This document shows, one piece after another, positions 1-12,200 of a stretch of DNA of 64,000 nucleotides. Source of the stretch: Symbiodinium natans (taxonomy: Eukaryota > Sar > Dinophyceae > Suessiales > Symbiodiniaceae); assembly GCA_905221605.1 (NCBI GenBank), contig CAJNDS010002400.1, forward strand, positions 255,001 through 319,000, read 5' to 3'. A program made the translations under genes and the position numbers. How positions within the stretch are numbered: position 1 is the stretch's first letter; the number at the start of each line of letters is the position of its first letter. A model generated the notes under the pieces. The model did not search any database and was not told the DNA's origin. It was given only the letters and a program-made list of their open reading frames with translations.

Positions 1-228
1 TGGGTCGAGGTGTTTAAGGTCTAAAGTCTAAAGAGCTTCTTAGAAGACAACTTGCCAAAAGAACGCGGATTTTCGATCTGGGCTGCCGCACTACTTCTTT
101 TTACAGCGCTGCGACCATGTGGGTAGTTCTCCAAATGTTGGGTCCTGTTGGGGGTAGTTAGTACAAGGGTGCTGCGTTCTATGATGGACCCAAAAGAGAC
201 TCTCGTTAGAGAACCAGCCAACAACGTC

Positions 229-786
229 TCAGCCTCGTCGTTTCCTGTGGGCAGTCTGTTGACGCGAATGCAGATCCTGCTCCAGGGCAGCTTGGAAACA
301 AGCATCGGCAAATGAGTCACCGCTTTGAAGCGGGGGTTCGACCTCGGATGCGCCGAACGGCACAGCTGTGTGATCAATGTCGTCTGAGTCGTCATCCGGT
401 GAGGCCTCCTCTTCAGACTCCTGGGATAAGCCCTCCTCTTCAGACTCCTCGGATGAGCCCTCGTCGCCTGGAATGTCAATTCCAGCGGCTTCGAGGGCAG
501 CTTCCATGCGCGCGACACGCTTCTGCAGGAGTGCAACTGCCGCCACCAAGTCCGCCTCTCCTTGGCCACCTAGGCCCAGCTCTTTCTGGACGCCTCTTCC
601 TTGCCAAGTCGCCTTCCCAGCCTTTCCGGTACCTTTCCGCCCCCGCCCCTTCCCACGGCTGCTTCTGTCAGGGTACCCCCCGTCCACTTGTACCGGAAGT
701 GGAGCAGACCCATATTGCGCGTCGAAGTCCTCTATGTCTTCTGCAGATGCTGCTGCTGCCTCGAACATCTCACCCCAGGAGGCCAT
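229..786 (-). CDS. acidic coiled-coil-like hypothetical protein or large exon
   Basis: Open frame of 185 codons starting MASWGEMFEAAAASAEDIED. A Gly/Arg/Lys-rich stretch follows, then a short helical segment (LVAAVALLQKRVARMEAALE), then a Ser/Glu-rich acidic tail. Codon third positions are mostly G or C, as in the other exons here. The start is chosen because the ATG follows a T-rich stretch. The last ten residues may be intron read-through. Family not recognised; opposite-strand frames in the same place look like shadows. Confidence 0.5.
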   Translation of the reverse strand: MASWGEMFEAAAASAEDIEDFDAQYGSAPLPVQVDGGYPDRSSRGKGRGRKGTGKAGKATWQGRGVQKELGLGGQGEADLVAAVALLQKRVARMEAALEAAGIDIPGDEGSSEESEEEGLSQESEEEASPDDDSDDIDHTAVPFGASEVEPPLQSGDSFADACFQAALEQDLHSRQQTAHRKRRG

Positions 787-899
787 TGCATCGAAAAAAA
801 CACACCAAGGCCCGCAAGAAGTGGGGGCAGAACGAGGCCCGAGCTGGGATCCTACCTAGGTAGAGCCTTGGGATATATTTTCCCTTATTGGGTTTAAGA

Positions 900-1800
900 G
901 GATCATGTTTTGGAAGAGTGTTCAAAGGGCTCTATGAGGGCCATCCTTGTTACCGCTGAAAAAACATGTCAGCATGCTACCTGTGGGACGTGGAAACTGA
1001 GCTCTTAGACTAGCCTCATCCTAAGCTTGCCATGTATATTTAATACATACATATATATATATATATATGTATGTATGTATGTATGTCTATATATATATAT
1101 ATATGTATGCATTTCTATCAGTCATGACCTGACATACGCCTTCGAAAGGGCCTGGCAGCGGCCGAGCATGTCGCCCCATGCCAACATGCGCTTAGGGTTT
1201 TGGGTTTGGGGTTTAGGGTTTAGGGTTTAGGAGTTTAGGGTTTAGGGATTAGGGAAGAATGGAAGGGTGGGGGGGGGGGGGCCTCGCAGCTCTGACCAGG
1301 CCGACCGAGGGGGGGGGGCAACGTGTTCGGCCCTTTCCCCAACTGACTGTAGCATTTTCAGTTGAAGGAGCCAAGCCCTTGCAAGGCTGCCTGATCGTTG
1401 CGCGAGAAACATAAAGAATTCTGAGTTCAATCTTGGCTGGTTTTTGGAACACGGCTCAGAAGAGCGGCGGGGGTGGGATACAGTACTCAAAGTTATCCTC
1501 GGCAGCCGCATGGCTCAAATCTTTCCCGAAGCAGCATGGACTGCCAACGGAGAGGGCCCCGCCCCCAACCCTAAACCCTGAACCCATCCCCCCAAGCCTC
1601 CTCACACCTCAAGGTCCTGAACCGTGATCGCATGCAATTTGAGGACCACATGCTTCACTACCCGAAACCCGAGGTTCGGAAGGTATAGGGGCAGAAGCCC
1701 TGCACCATACACCCTGAACCTAAACCCTGAACCACACCCTACACCCTGAACCTGCGCTCTGAACCCTGCACCCTGAACCCTGAACCCTGAACCCCTAAAC
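900..1800. other. non-coding stretch: TA-rich microsatellite, poly-G and telomere-like repeats
   Basis: Holds a (TA)n/(GTAT)n tract near 1040-1110, degenerate TTTAGGG repeats at 1190-1255, a poly-G run near 1270 and CCCTGAA/CCCTAAA repeats at 1700-1815. No exon could be supported. Confidence 0.6.
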
Positions 1801-1821
1801 CCTGAACCCTAAACCCAAAAG

Positions 1822-1925
1822 TTCTAAGCAGTCGGAGGATGCCTTCGCCAGGCGTTTCAGCATCGGTGTCTGCGGCCGGGGAGATCTCGCATCGCAGTCG
1901 TCCTCGAAGGTCAACGACTTCAAGT
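1822..1925 (-). CDS. candidate exon, disordered protein segment
   Basis: Minus-strand frame reading SLTFEDDCDARSPRPQTPML and then KRLAKASSDC has G/C in most third positions, and a possible acceptor (TTGAAG) precedes it. It lies between telomere-like repeats, like better-supported exons. Family unknown; another frame is also open. Confidence 0.3.
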
Positions 1926-3062
1926 TTGGGTTTGGGGGACCAAGAGTTCTCTATTAAGGGCACTGACGGTTACCTATTAATCCCATCCCCCTAATATTAA
2001 CCCCCCCCCCCGGCGCAATAAAAATTCGAAATGTGTTTTTTATTATTAGGGAGTATTCTTATCGAAATGTCATAAGGACTCTAAACCCTAAACCCTTAAC
2101 CTAGACCCCCAACCCTAAACCCTCTGAGGGTTGTTTGGCGTTGAGGGGTTTATTGGAGGCCTGAACCACCCCCCTAATTCGGAATAGGGTTAAAAAAACG
2201 GGGTCGGTTTCGGCAGGATTTTCCGGAAAGTGGCTTTATCATTAGGGGGAGCATTTACTAAAAGGGGGAAGCGATTAAGGTTTAGGGTTTTAGTGTGTAG
2301 GGTTTAGGGCGACACCGCCCGAGCTCGTCAAAATACCATCTCCAACACAAGATCTCAACCAGCCAACCTATACAGACATATTAACCCCCCCAACCTCATG
2401 TACATCCTCAATCCAACCCGATAATAGTTTCAGAACATATGAAGTGCCTTCGTATGGGCACAAGGTGCATGTGTGACTCAGACGTCTAGCTGCAAGGGCT
2501 GCTAGAAAACTAGCGCCGCTTTGCTGGTCGAATCGTGAATGCACTCCTCATAGGGTATAGGCATAGGATGTAGGGGATTTCCAACAAGGGCCCATGATTT
2601 TGATCAAGCCGAAGGAATGCGATGACACAGAACGGGCAAATCATCTAGATCCAACTCCCAAATGGTGCAGTGCCTACACCCTCAACCCGAAACCCTAAAC
2701 CCTAAACCCTAAACCCTACACCCCAACCACAGTATTCCATCGGCATCATTCTTCGATGAGTCTTTTTCATTTCGAGCTTCCATCTTGGCCCCAGTTCACA
2801 AACAACCAGTGGGTAGCTGGTTCTGAAGGTTGCTGGGTTTTGAAGGGTTCGTGCCCGGAGCCCGAAGCCCTAAACGTAGCCCCTAAACCCTAAACCCTAC
2901 ATCCAAAACCCTGAACCCTAGACGTGCTACAGACCCGAAACCAGAAACCCGACGCGCCCGAACTTCTCGGATATCCTTAACCCTAAACCCTAAACCCTGG
3001 GCTGAGGGCCGTGATCGCAAAAACACACCAGGAATCCCGGGCCTCGTCCAGGGCCTCGCAGT

Positions 3063-3475
3063 TTAGGGTTAGGGTTTAGAGTTTGGGGTTTAGGGTTTGG
3101 GGTTTGTGGTTTGGGGTTTAGAGTTTGGGGTTTAGAGTTTGGGGTTTAGGGTTTGGGGTTTGTGGTTTGGGGTTTAGAGTTTGGGGTTTAGAGTTTGGGG
3201 TTTAGAGTTTGGGGCTTGTGGTTTGGGGTTTAGAGTTTGGGGTTTAGAGTTTGGGGTTTAGAGTTTGGGGTTTAGGGTTTGGGGTTTGTGGTTTAGGGTT
3301 TGGGGTTTAGGGTTTGGGGTTGGGGTTAGGGGTTAGGGGTTAGGGGTTAGGGTTTCGGGGTTCGGGGTTCGGGGTTAGGGGTTAGGGGTTAGGGGTTTAG
3401 GGGTTAGCGGTTAGGGGTTACGGGTTAGGGTTTAGGGGTTAGGGGTTAGGGGTCAGGGGTTTGGGGTTTGGGCTC
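3063..3475. repeat. degenerate telomere-variant array (TTTAGGG/TTTGGGG/GGTTAGG)
   Basis: About 400 bp of G-strand variants. The left part has a higher-order pattern mixing TTTGGGG, TTTAGAG and TTTGTGG units; the right part is runs of GGGGTTA. Oriented with the G-rich strand on +. Confidence 0.85.
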
Positions 3476-3968
3476 GTGGTATAGGGTCGAGGTGTGAAGT
3501 CCGTAAGCTTCCTTCATTGGACTGGAATCCTACTTGGAGACTCGGGAGGCAGTTGGAAACAGTAGGGTTGTAAGTAGGATAACCCCGAGGGGTCCATGTA
3601 CCTACATAGGCTTTGGTTGTCAAACTTACGGTCCCTTTTGGGGTCCTTATGATAATACGGCACCTAATATTTAGGGTACCCCAAAAGGGATTATAATTTT
3701 GACAGCCACTCATATAGGGGTGTATGGTTTAGGGGTTTAGATTTAGGGTTTAGGGATCCATGTGCATAGATAGTAGATACTTGGACCTCAAAGGGCGTTC
3801 CCATGTAGTAGCTTTAGGGCCCAAGTACATACTACATAAGTACATGGACCCTCAGAGAACTTTCTTGGCTATGGCAACTGATGTTAGAATATACCGCATA
3901 TTATCCGTTAGACCTCTAAACCCTCACAACTACATCCATGACCAAGTCTTAGTAAGGTGCAAGCACAC

Positions 3969-4082
3969 CTTCGTGGTAGGCTTCGCTCTCCAAGCTCGCG
4001 GCCGAGGTGACGGTGACGATCGAGTTGACGTTGCGCATGCTCATGCTGGGCGAAGGAATGCCTGGCCGTTCACGGAGGGAGT
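3969..4082 (-). CDS. candidate exon, unrecognised protein
   Basis: After a CGTCAG acceptor the minus strand reads on through SMRNVNSIVTVTSAASLESE with strongly G/C third positions, and ends at a possible GAAG|GTGTGC donor. It looks like a disordered cytoplasmic segment. No family recognised. Confidence 0.45.
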
Positions 4083-4883
4083 CTGACGGGTGGGGGCCTT
4101 TGGGCTTGAGGGCCTATAGGGGGCACCAAGAACAACATGACGAGCGGCACCCAACAAACCCCTAAACCCTAACCCTAAACCGGCCTAGACCCTAAGCAAG
4201 CTACGTTAAGGTGGTACATGGGCAGCTTTCTGCTTTAAGGATGCTCAGAACTGGAGTTGGCCAGTGAGACAATTCGTTAGTCGGGTTGAACATAACGTAT
4301 CTAGGGATCAGGGTTGCCCTAAACCCTAAACCCGAGGGCAGTCAAGGAAATGAGGTTGACTTCGAAATTCTCGCAGGAGTTCGGTGTTCGAAGGCTACAC
4401 GCCTTAACGTGCTTTTGGAGTTGAAGGCTTTGGGGCCTGTCTCTGCGCCCCCCATGCCGTAAACCCTGAAGGGTTGGGATTTATGATTTTAGGAATGATA
4501 GGACCTAAATCTGCATCCACGTAACGTTTATTCTTGTACGTCGTATCCCTTTCAGTGTGATAGAACCCCCTCGGGGGGTAACACCCCCAACTAAGAAGAA
4601 GAAGAAGAAGAACAAGAAGCTGTTGCTTGGGAATAGCGGAGTCCCGTTTCAAAGCAGCCCTCCGCCCCCTGCCCCCCGGCCCCGACTCAGATAAACAAGG
4701 CCCTGTGTGATCAACATCCTGTAGTGTTCAGAACAACCCCAAGCCAAAACCAAACTCGAAAAACACGAGCTTAAGTTGTACAGGGCTTAAGGACCTCAGA
4801 TTAGTGCAACCCTTAGCCCTGAACCCAAACCCCCCCAAAGCCCTAACCCCTAACCGCTAAACCCCAAACCAGAACCCGGTTAA

Positions 4884-4942
4884 GAAGCGATTCTGGCCTG
4901 TGAGGCTGGAGAAGGACTGGTTCGCCTTCGACTGGTAGAAGC
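4884..4942 (-). CDS. candidate exon, strand uncertain
   Basis: Minus strand after CGCAAG reads FYQSKANQSFSSLTGQ, nearly all third positions G/C. The plus strand over the same bases is also open (KRFWPVRLEKDWFAFDW) and has its own possible acceptor and donor. Minus is preferred only because neighbouring exons are minus. Confidence 0.35.
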
Positions 4943-4978
4943 CTTGCGGTCTAGGGTTTCAAAGGGTTCAAAGGGTTA

Positions 4979-5092
4979 CTAGGCTGCCCAGTAACCAAGG
5001 CTTAAAGAGGGTGCCCTTTCTTGCTTAAAGGGGTTCATAAGGGAACCTAAACCCCCCCAAAAGGGGAATAAGGGTACTACTGGGCATCCTAG
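4979..5092. repeat. short inverted-repeat element, family E, empty of telomere repeats
   Basis: 114-bp element with 15-bp inverted ends (CTAGGCTGCCCAGTA at the left, complement of CTAGGATGCCCAGTA at the right). Related copies at 51374-51522 and, more diverged, near 8408-8520, 11000-11110, 11498-11590, 24412-24520 and 48370-48470. The right end reads CATCCTAG, so such elements could act as introns. Confidence 0.7.
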
Positions 5093-5577
5093 GTTAAGGG
5101 TTTAGGGTTTAGGGCTGACAGGGCTTTGGGGTGCATTGGCTTCGGGGCTGTGATTTGGGGCGTTCGGGCCTTTAGGTTTTGGGTCTGCGGGGTCTTAGGA
5201 GCTTGAGGGAGAGCCTTCTCAAGGGTTTCGAAACACTGGCTTCATAGACCCTGACCCCACGAGACGACGACAAAGTTTAGAGGTTTAGGGTTTAGGACCC
5301 TAAACCCTAAACCAGGGCTCTGGGGTATTTGGGGTTTTTGCTGTAGGGTTTGAGAGCTTGGGGTTTGGGGGCTTGAAGGCTTGAGGTTTAGGGCTTTGGG
5401 GCTTGAAGCCTCTAGGTCTTGTAAATATATTGTTTAGGGTTTAGGGGTTTAGGGTTTAGGGTATGTATGAGGTGACTGTCAGGTCTTGGGGTTGAGGCTT
5501 CGGGTTACACAGCTACCGACCCATCGGCAGAGACATGCGGGCAGGATGACTCATTGGGGTCCATTTGAAGGGGTCCC

Positions 5578-5745
5578 AAACCCCTAAACCCCTAAACCCC
5601 TAAACCCCTAAACCCCTAAACCCCTAAACCCCTAAACCCCTAAAACCCTAAAGTCCTAAACCCCGAAACCCCGAAACCCCTAAACCCAGAAACCCCTAAA
5701 CCCGTAAAACCCGAAACCCTAAACCCCGAACCCTGAACCCGAAGC
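5578..5745. repeat. CCCCTAAA octamer array and variants
   Basis: A run of 8-bp CCCTAAAC units with an extra C, followed by CCGAAACC variants. Telomere-like but not the perfect heptamer. Confidence 0.8.
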
Positions 5746-6226
5746 CCCAACAACAAATACACCTGTCCAAGCCCGAGCCCGAATCTGCACTTTTCTCCAC
5801 TGGGTTTGGGTTTTAGGGTTTAGGGTTTTAGGTTTTAGGGTTTAGGGTTTAGGGTTTAGGGTTGAGGGTTTTAGGGTTTTAGGGTTTTAGGTTTTAGGGT
5901 TTTAGGGTTTAGGATTTAGGGCACAGCATATCGGATATTTTGCGGTCTCAGGGCCCAACAAACCGGCAGGAGTGAGGCTTTGCTTTTACGTGACCCCCCC
6001 AAAAACCCTAGTCCCTAGTCCCTAAACCCTAAACCAAAACCCTAAACCCTAAACCCCAAACCCCAAACCCAAAACCCAGCTTAGGGGGGCTCAGGCATGA
6101 AGAAGTAAAACCCCAAACTCTCGGAGACGCAGGCCTTGAAACTCAAAGGATCGAATCCCGAATTTCCCCAAGTTTTAGGGTTTAGGGTTTAGGGTTAAGG
6201 GTTTAGGGTTTTGCTCCCCGACCCAC

Positions 6227-6275
6227 CTCCTTTTCTCTTCGTATTCGTTCGCCGCGTGTTTGTGGGCCTCCATTC
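6227..6275 (-). CDS. candidate micro-exon
   Basis: A CTACAG acceptor is followed by a frame reading MEAHKHAANEYEEKRR, then a possible donor AG|GTGGGT. Charged, probably helical. Family unknown. Confidence 0.4.
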
Positions 6276-6725
6276 CTGTAGCCCCGGGACATCTTGGTCT
6301 AAGGATTAAGAGGCTCATCAAGAGACTCAGTGAGCCTGCAGCCCTGTATGGTTTTAGGGTTTAGGGTTTAGGGTTTAGGGCCTAGGGTCAGTTTTTCAAA
6401 GGACCTGTCCCCAAAAGGACCATGAGGTGCTGGCAGGTTCCCCTCGCAAGGAGGTTTCAGCGCTTGAGAGGACCTTCTCCCCCCTCCCCCCGCACTGTAC
6501 ATTTCAACCTTACAAGCTGCCCCTTAACCCTTCAGACCCAAAAGGGTGCCCCAAATCTTTGAGGATTACTAGAACCCCCAAATGTGATAGGTTCCTTACT
6601 ACAAGCACTTTCAACCGCTTCTACACCTTGCTTTGCTTCCTTACAGGGTTTGGGATGGTCGCTGCTTGAAGGTTTCGGGTTTAGGGTTTAGGGGTTTGGG
6701 GGTTTAGGGGTTTAGGGTGGCGGCT

Positions 6726-6779
6726 TCAAGCAGCTTTCATGATGTCGAAGCTCAACCTGCACTTCTCAGCGAACACATG
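6726..6779 (-). CDS. candidate terminal exon
   Basis: After a TTTCTAG acceptor the minus strand reads HVFAEKCRLSFDIMKAA and a stop. It may be the C-terminus of a gene lying to the right. Family unknown. Confidence 0.4.
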   Translation of the reverse strand, partial: HVFAEKCRLSFDIMKAA

Positions 6780-7385
6780 CTAGAAATAGCGGCGTCCAAA
6801 CGACGCAGCTACGGCTGTGGCTTGCGGAGTCTTCGAAGTGCCTTGAGTCACCAACTGCGAGGATTCAAACACTGCAAAGGACAGTAATACCAGGTGGTAG
6901 ATATCGGAATTAGCTCAAGTTGATTGCGCACAGGGTCCTGAATTTACATCCTTTCCTGCTTTTTCGAAATAGATGGTGTGGGGACACTTCGATCATGCCC
7001 ATACCTATCTCAAAACCCCAAAACCCCAAACTTTGCATGTCAATCTTAGGGTGTCAGCTGTCAACAGAAGACCAGAGCAAGATACCAATCAAAACATCAC
7101 ACTAGCAACAATGATAAGTGGGTATGGATATCACTAAACGAAGTGAAAACAAAATATGCGCAATACCATAGCCATGACCACACCGCAGCAGCAAAAAAAC
7201 AAACATGAGGAATATCGCACGCAGTGAAAAAGCAGCAATAAGTAGGTATCAACGCGAGTAGTAGCAACAGCAATCATAACAACAACCACAAGTAAGACTA
7301 CAACTGGAAATAACGACAACAATCACAAACATCAGAAGTACTCATCGTAGCAACCATCCCATAATCATGGGTTAAACCCTAAACC

Positions 7386-7488
7386 CTCATCCCCTTATAC
7401 TAACAGTCCTTAGTAGGGATTGCAATGGGGGGGGGGGGGGTCCTACAATCCCCATTAAGGACTGCTAGTATAAGGGCGAACATCCCGA
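7386..7488. repeat. short inverted-repeat element, family B
   Basis: Ends read CCCCTTATACTAACAGTCCT and the near-complement ...AGTATAAGGGCGAACATCCC, with a poly-G run in the middle. Other copies at 15643-15735, 29114-29247 and 46159-46264, with a lone end at 44774-44800. Looks like a MITE. Confidence 0.7.
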
Positions 7489-7824
7489 CCCAGAACCCAA
7501 CAGATACACAATGGCACCTCTGGGCTACAAAGAAGTACAAGCAGAATAGGGCAGCCAAGATGCCGTTAGGGCCCTAGAAGCCTAAACCCCGAGACCCTAC
7601 AACCCTACAGTGTAGCGCCCTAAGCCCAAAAGCCCGAGAACCTGAAAGCCCTTAAAGCCTAAACCCCCAAACCCGAAAACCCTGAGAACCCCAAAACCTG
7701 CAGCCCCGGCCCCAAGCCCTAAAACCCTAAAACCCTGAAACTCTAAATCCAACAAAATTCCTAAACCCCCCATAACCCTAACAATCAGAACCCTAAACCC
7801 TAAACCCCTAGCAGGCCCCAACAA

Positions 7825-7891
7825 TCAGAAAGGAAGAAGCCAGTCCTCGTTGTAGAGCGTCTCGTTGTGGATGAGGGCTTCTGAGTCCATC
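7825..7891 (-). CDS. candidate exon
   Basis: A clear AACTCAG acceptor precedes a frame reading MDSEALIHNETLYNEDWLLP with strongly G/C third positions; a stop follows unless a donor is used. May be the 3' part of the ABC gene or a separate gene. Confidence 0.45.
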
Positions 7892-8539
7892 CTGAGTTCA
7901 CTGAGTACCGGGGCTCGGCGAAGGGTTTAGGGTTCAGGGTTAAGGGCCTAGGGCCTAGGGTTTGGGGTTTAGGGTTCAGGGTTAAGGGCCTGGGGTTCAG
8001 AGTTCTCCAGGGTCTAGGATTTAGCGGACTCGTTTTTCGAGGGGTATAGGACTGTGTTTATGGAGGCCCCAACAGGGTACCCCGACTTTCCGAGACCTCC
8101 AGGCTTTCGCTATTGAATTGGGGTTTAGGGTTTAGGGTTTAGGGTCTCTCTATATGTTTATAAGGTCTCTCGCTCTAGAGTCTCTCAGTTGCGGACGCCA
8201 TTGCCGCGGCATCTCTCACGACGTAGGTGAGATGCTGATTCCTCCGCAACAGGCAACTGAAACCGCAGAGTCCTTGGGCCCCGGGGGTTGCTTTAGAGCC
8301 CTTTGTCGCAGACTGCCTTGAATAACTGAAAGGGTTTATTACCATGACTTACGAAAACATCGATTTGGGCTCCTGAAGGCTCAGTCTAAGCTACAATACT
8401 TGACCCAGGAGAGGCCTTAAAAAACACAGGGTACACTTTTCTTATTTTACAGGGGCTTAGAAGAGAACTTAAACCCCAAAGAAGGGGGATTAAGGGCCTA
8501 TTCTTGGTCCTGTGTAGCATTTTGCTGCTTCTGTGGGAT

Positions 8540-8640
8540 GGTGAGTTTGGCGCTTGAACGCCGTCAAAATGGAAGACGTTCTCACTGATCGTCGATCCAG
8601 GAAGCAGTCCGAGTTTGTCTGCATATCCTCCCTTCTATCG
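8540..8640 (-). CDS. candidate exon, frame uncertain
   Basis: Minus frame YADKLGLLPGSTISENVFHF is open and protein-like, but a second frame is also open and third-position bias is weak. Confidence 0.3.
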
Positions 8641-8818
8641 TGATGAAGACGTAGGGTTTGGGGTTTAGGGCTAAGCGTTTAGGGTTCAGCGTCTCATGCA
8701 CCCATTCTACGACCCCTTTAAGGGCTTCCCGTATTGCTCGGCTTCAAGGCAAAATCACGGAGCCTACGACGATTCTGTGACAATGGTAGGGTCCTTATTT
8801 TCTTCGAACATGATGGTT

Positions 8819-8918
8819 ACTTGGAGGTTCATGGGTACTTAGAAGCAGGGTTTTCAGTACCCCTAACTACGGTGAGAACCATAATGAACCCTACTTACAA
8901 GTATGCATGAACCTCCAA
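8819..8918. repeat. short inverted-repeat element, family A
   Basis: 100-bp near-palindrome beginning ACTTGGAGGTTCATGGGTAC and ending in its complement. Other copies, more or less complete: 11332-11448, 16705-16822, 18481-18600, 20818-20940, 28403-28498, 51276-51373, 54610-54709, 60829-60930. Looks like a MITE; no coding. Confidence 0.75.
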
Positions 8919-9177
8919 CCCTAAATCCTTAACCCTAAACCCCAACGGTTTGGAAACCACCAAGTATGGGATGTTACGGCTTAAATGTCTACGATCCCGG
9001 GGTGTGTACTTGGGTTTCATGGGTACTTCTAACCCCAATTTTCAGTCTACCTATAACCTACTTAGAGGACTTAGGGCACTTAGGGGGCTTGTACGTACAG
9101 TTAGACTTGGGGTTATAGGGTACCCTAAACCCTAAACCCTATAATTGGAGATCTAAGTACCCTGAACCTCCAAGTCT

Positions 9178-9256
9178 AGTCACATCTGAGCCGAAGCTGA
9201 CCCGCCTGTCGTGCAGGAAGTGCATCACCTTGTCGTGAAACTGTATCACAGTAGGC
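9178..9256 (-). CDS. ABC transporter exon: segment after the H-loop
   Basis: Acceptor CGCCAG, then a frame completing Arg and reading [18 protein letters not shown] and on. This matches the GHRPTL-x-FHD stretch after the H-loop of ABCD/YddA-type proteins. The exon's 3' end is uncertain. Confidence 0.65.
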
Positions 9257-12200
9257 CTGGCGGGGATGTTTAGGGTTTAGGGTTTAGGCCTTAGGGTTTA
9301 GGCTTCAGGGGCCTTGGGGAATCTGGTGCGCATGCTCGCCTTGGGGAATCTAGTGCGCATGCTCGCCCGAGCCAAGCCCCGAAATCCGGCACTATCCTAA
9401 AATTGTAGTCTCATATGGAACCACAGGCTTGCAAACCTCGAGCCCTACAGTGACTCTTTTGGGGTCCTTATTGTATCCCCTCGTATTTAGGGTACCCCGA
9501 AAAGGACCAAAATTTATTTACACAAATGATTGAAGCAGACGAAGGGGTAACCATACATGGGGGGAACGGGTCCACATGCCGAGCCTAGTACAGGGGCCTC
9601 GATAATTTAGAAAGGGTTTCGGCGGTTATTGTAGTACAGTTCTTAAGGGACCATAAGGGAATGCTACTAGTCCCCTTTATTACTTTGGGGACCGTGATCT
9701 ACAGGGAGCTATGATAGTCGAGCCTGCCTTAAAAGCCCAACGAGCAGACTGCAACAACAGCCCCGAAGCCCCCTGAACTCAGAAACGTTTGGCCTGAAAA
9801 TCCCTAAACTCTATAAACCCTAATTCCTAATTCTTGAATCCGAAACCATATATGGACTGCACAGACCCTCTAGACTCTCTAGACCCTGTAGACCCTCTAG
9901 ACCCTAAACCGTCGGCATCCTGAACCCGAGGCCGAAATGCTCCACAACCCCCCGCTCCCGCGCCCACGCGTGGGTGAGGGCCTGTGGGCCACGCTGAGAT
10001 ATCCGAGCCGCCTCTCGCGACAGGCCTTGTAGACCTGGCAGCAGGGGGGGGCATTCAAACCCAACTAGCTTAGGTTTGGGGTTTAGGGTTTAACATTAGG
10101 GATTATTCCCTTAAAACACCAAAACCCCTAAGCCGCGTGAGTCTCATGAACCCCTGACCACCAAAACCAAGCAAGACCAAACTCAACCTCCCGAAACCCT
10201 ATGAAACCTACAACCCCTGTAAACCCCCAAAGCCCTACATGAGCCCTGCACCCTAAACCCTAAACCCTAAACCCTAAAACGGAAATCCACATCTCTGCCT
10301 TCATCTCGGAGGTGGTGTCCTGGCATGGGCGAGGGTGCGAAGGGTTGAGTTGGGTTACAACCCTTTAACCCACCCCATAGAAACCCCGAATCCCTTCAAG
10401 AGAACTTCCCACTGCGGGTCCATGGAAGCCGATGACTCGTCGAGGACGGCCTGAGGCAGTTTGCGCTGTTCGTGCTAGCCCTCTCCTGGACCATGGCATA
10501 CCTCCCTCCTTCAATTTGGAGGTCTACGAACGGAATGGACCACAGAAACCCCCCCCAAATAGTAGGATTCCCTCATAATAAGGACCGAAGCCCATAAGAC
10601 CGAACAACTATAAGTTGAACCCTTATCCTAAACCCTAAACCCAAAACCATATCTACCCCCTAATGTCGGAAACCCCGAGGATGGGCTCCGGGCCTATGGT
10701 TTAGTTTGGGCTTACATCGGAAACCAACCGAAGCACAGCAGGGAAACCACAAACTTCTCTTAATCCCTGTTCCCCTAGGAAGAAAAAAAGGACCCTTTTT
10801 GTTTATATATAAGAAAGCCCATAACCCAAAAAGTAAAAAGGATCCCTAACACTGATTTAGTTCTAACCTCCCAAACCTATAACTTGCAGGCCTTAGGGGA
10901 GAACCCAGAGGGTCTAGTTGCAGGACTGGGCTTAGATCCCCCAAAAGCCGATTTAGTATGGCTTCTGGGTGTTGAACTCCATAATAGTCTAGACCCACGA
11001 CAGTAACCTCGGAACAACAAGGGCGCCCTTTTGGGCTTAACAGGGGCTTCTAAGAGAACCTGAACCCTACACATAAAGGGAATAGCGGGCTACTCTGGGT
11101 CCTAGCCGGGCTACTCCGGGTCCTAGCTCAACGTAGCTCAACCCATCACCCCAAACCCTAAACCCTCAACGTGCGAAAAGGGGCAACCTCATAACTTCTC
11201 AACCTCTCTGCCGGCAAAGGCGCGAAGAAGCCCGGAGCCTCGCTCTTGTACTCCTGGTACCTTGGGGTTTAGGGTTTAGGGTTTAGGGTTTAGGGTTTAG
11301 GGCTGTTTCAGAACCCTAGTTCGAAAGCCCTACTTGGAGATGCATAGGGGACTTGTTATAAGTAGGGTTAGAAGTAGGGCAACTGTGGTGAGAAGCTCAC
11401 TCAGGGTACTTACCGCCCTACTGAAAAGTACCCATGAATCTCCAAGTAAACCTCGGGTCGCTCCGGCCTTTCCGGCTAGCAAAGACTATTTGCCTGCTTA
11501 GTAGCCCAGTAACCAGGTTATAGTAAGGGTACCCTTTTGTTGGTAGATACCCAGAACCAAAAACACGGGTAAAGTGAACCAACTCCAGGTTTACGAGGCT
11601 CAGCCTGCGCAAGAAACGCACCTCTACATGTAGGGCTCGGAGGTTTCGAAGGCGTTTATGGCTTATGGTTCGGGGCCATAGTTCAGGGCTTAGTTAAGGG
11701 TTGAGGGTTCGGGCTTCACGAATGTCAGGTTTGTCGCGTTGCTTGGAGCACTGCTTCAAGGTAAAGTAAGGCTCGAAACGTTTATAGGGCTTAGGAAGCT
11801 TCGGGCTCTACACTACAACCCCATGATACGGTGGGTGTCCGAATGCGCCCTCAACCCTAGGTATCTACTAAACCCACACAAAAAACAATGAATCATAACC
11901 CGTACATTACCCTAGAAAGAAGATCTTTTCGAGGGGGCTCTTAAGAAAATAGTAGTTATTTCGGGAAAGGCCCATATGCCGCGGAATTGTCTAGCCAGGG
12001 TGCCACTCGGCATGCCAGAAGAGCCTCTTCGCAGGGCGTCGTCTCTCTAGTAGGGTTGAGGATTCATAGGGGACTCTGTTTACCTACGAACGGAGTTTCC
12101 TGGCAAAAAGGGGGGGCGGCTTCTCCAAAGCCAGTGCAACAGAATCCTCGAAACTCCAAACGCCGCGAAGCCCGTTCCTCGGGTAAACCCTAAGCCCTAA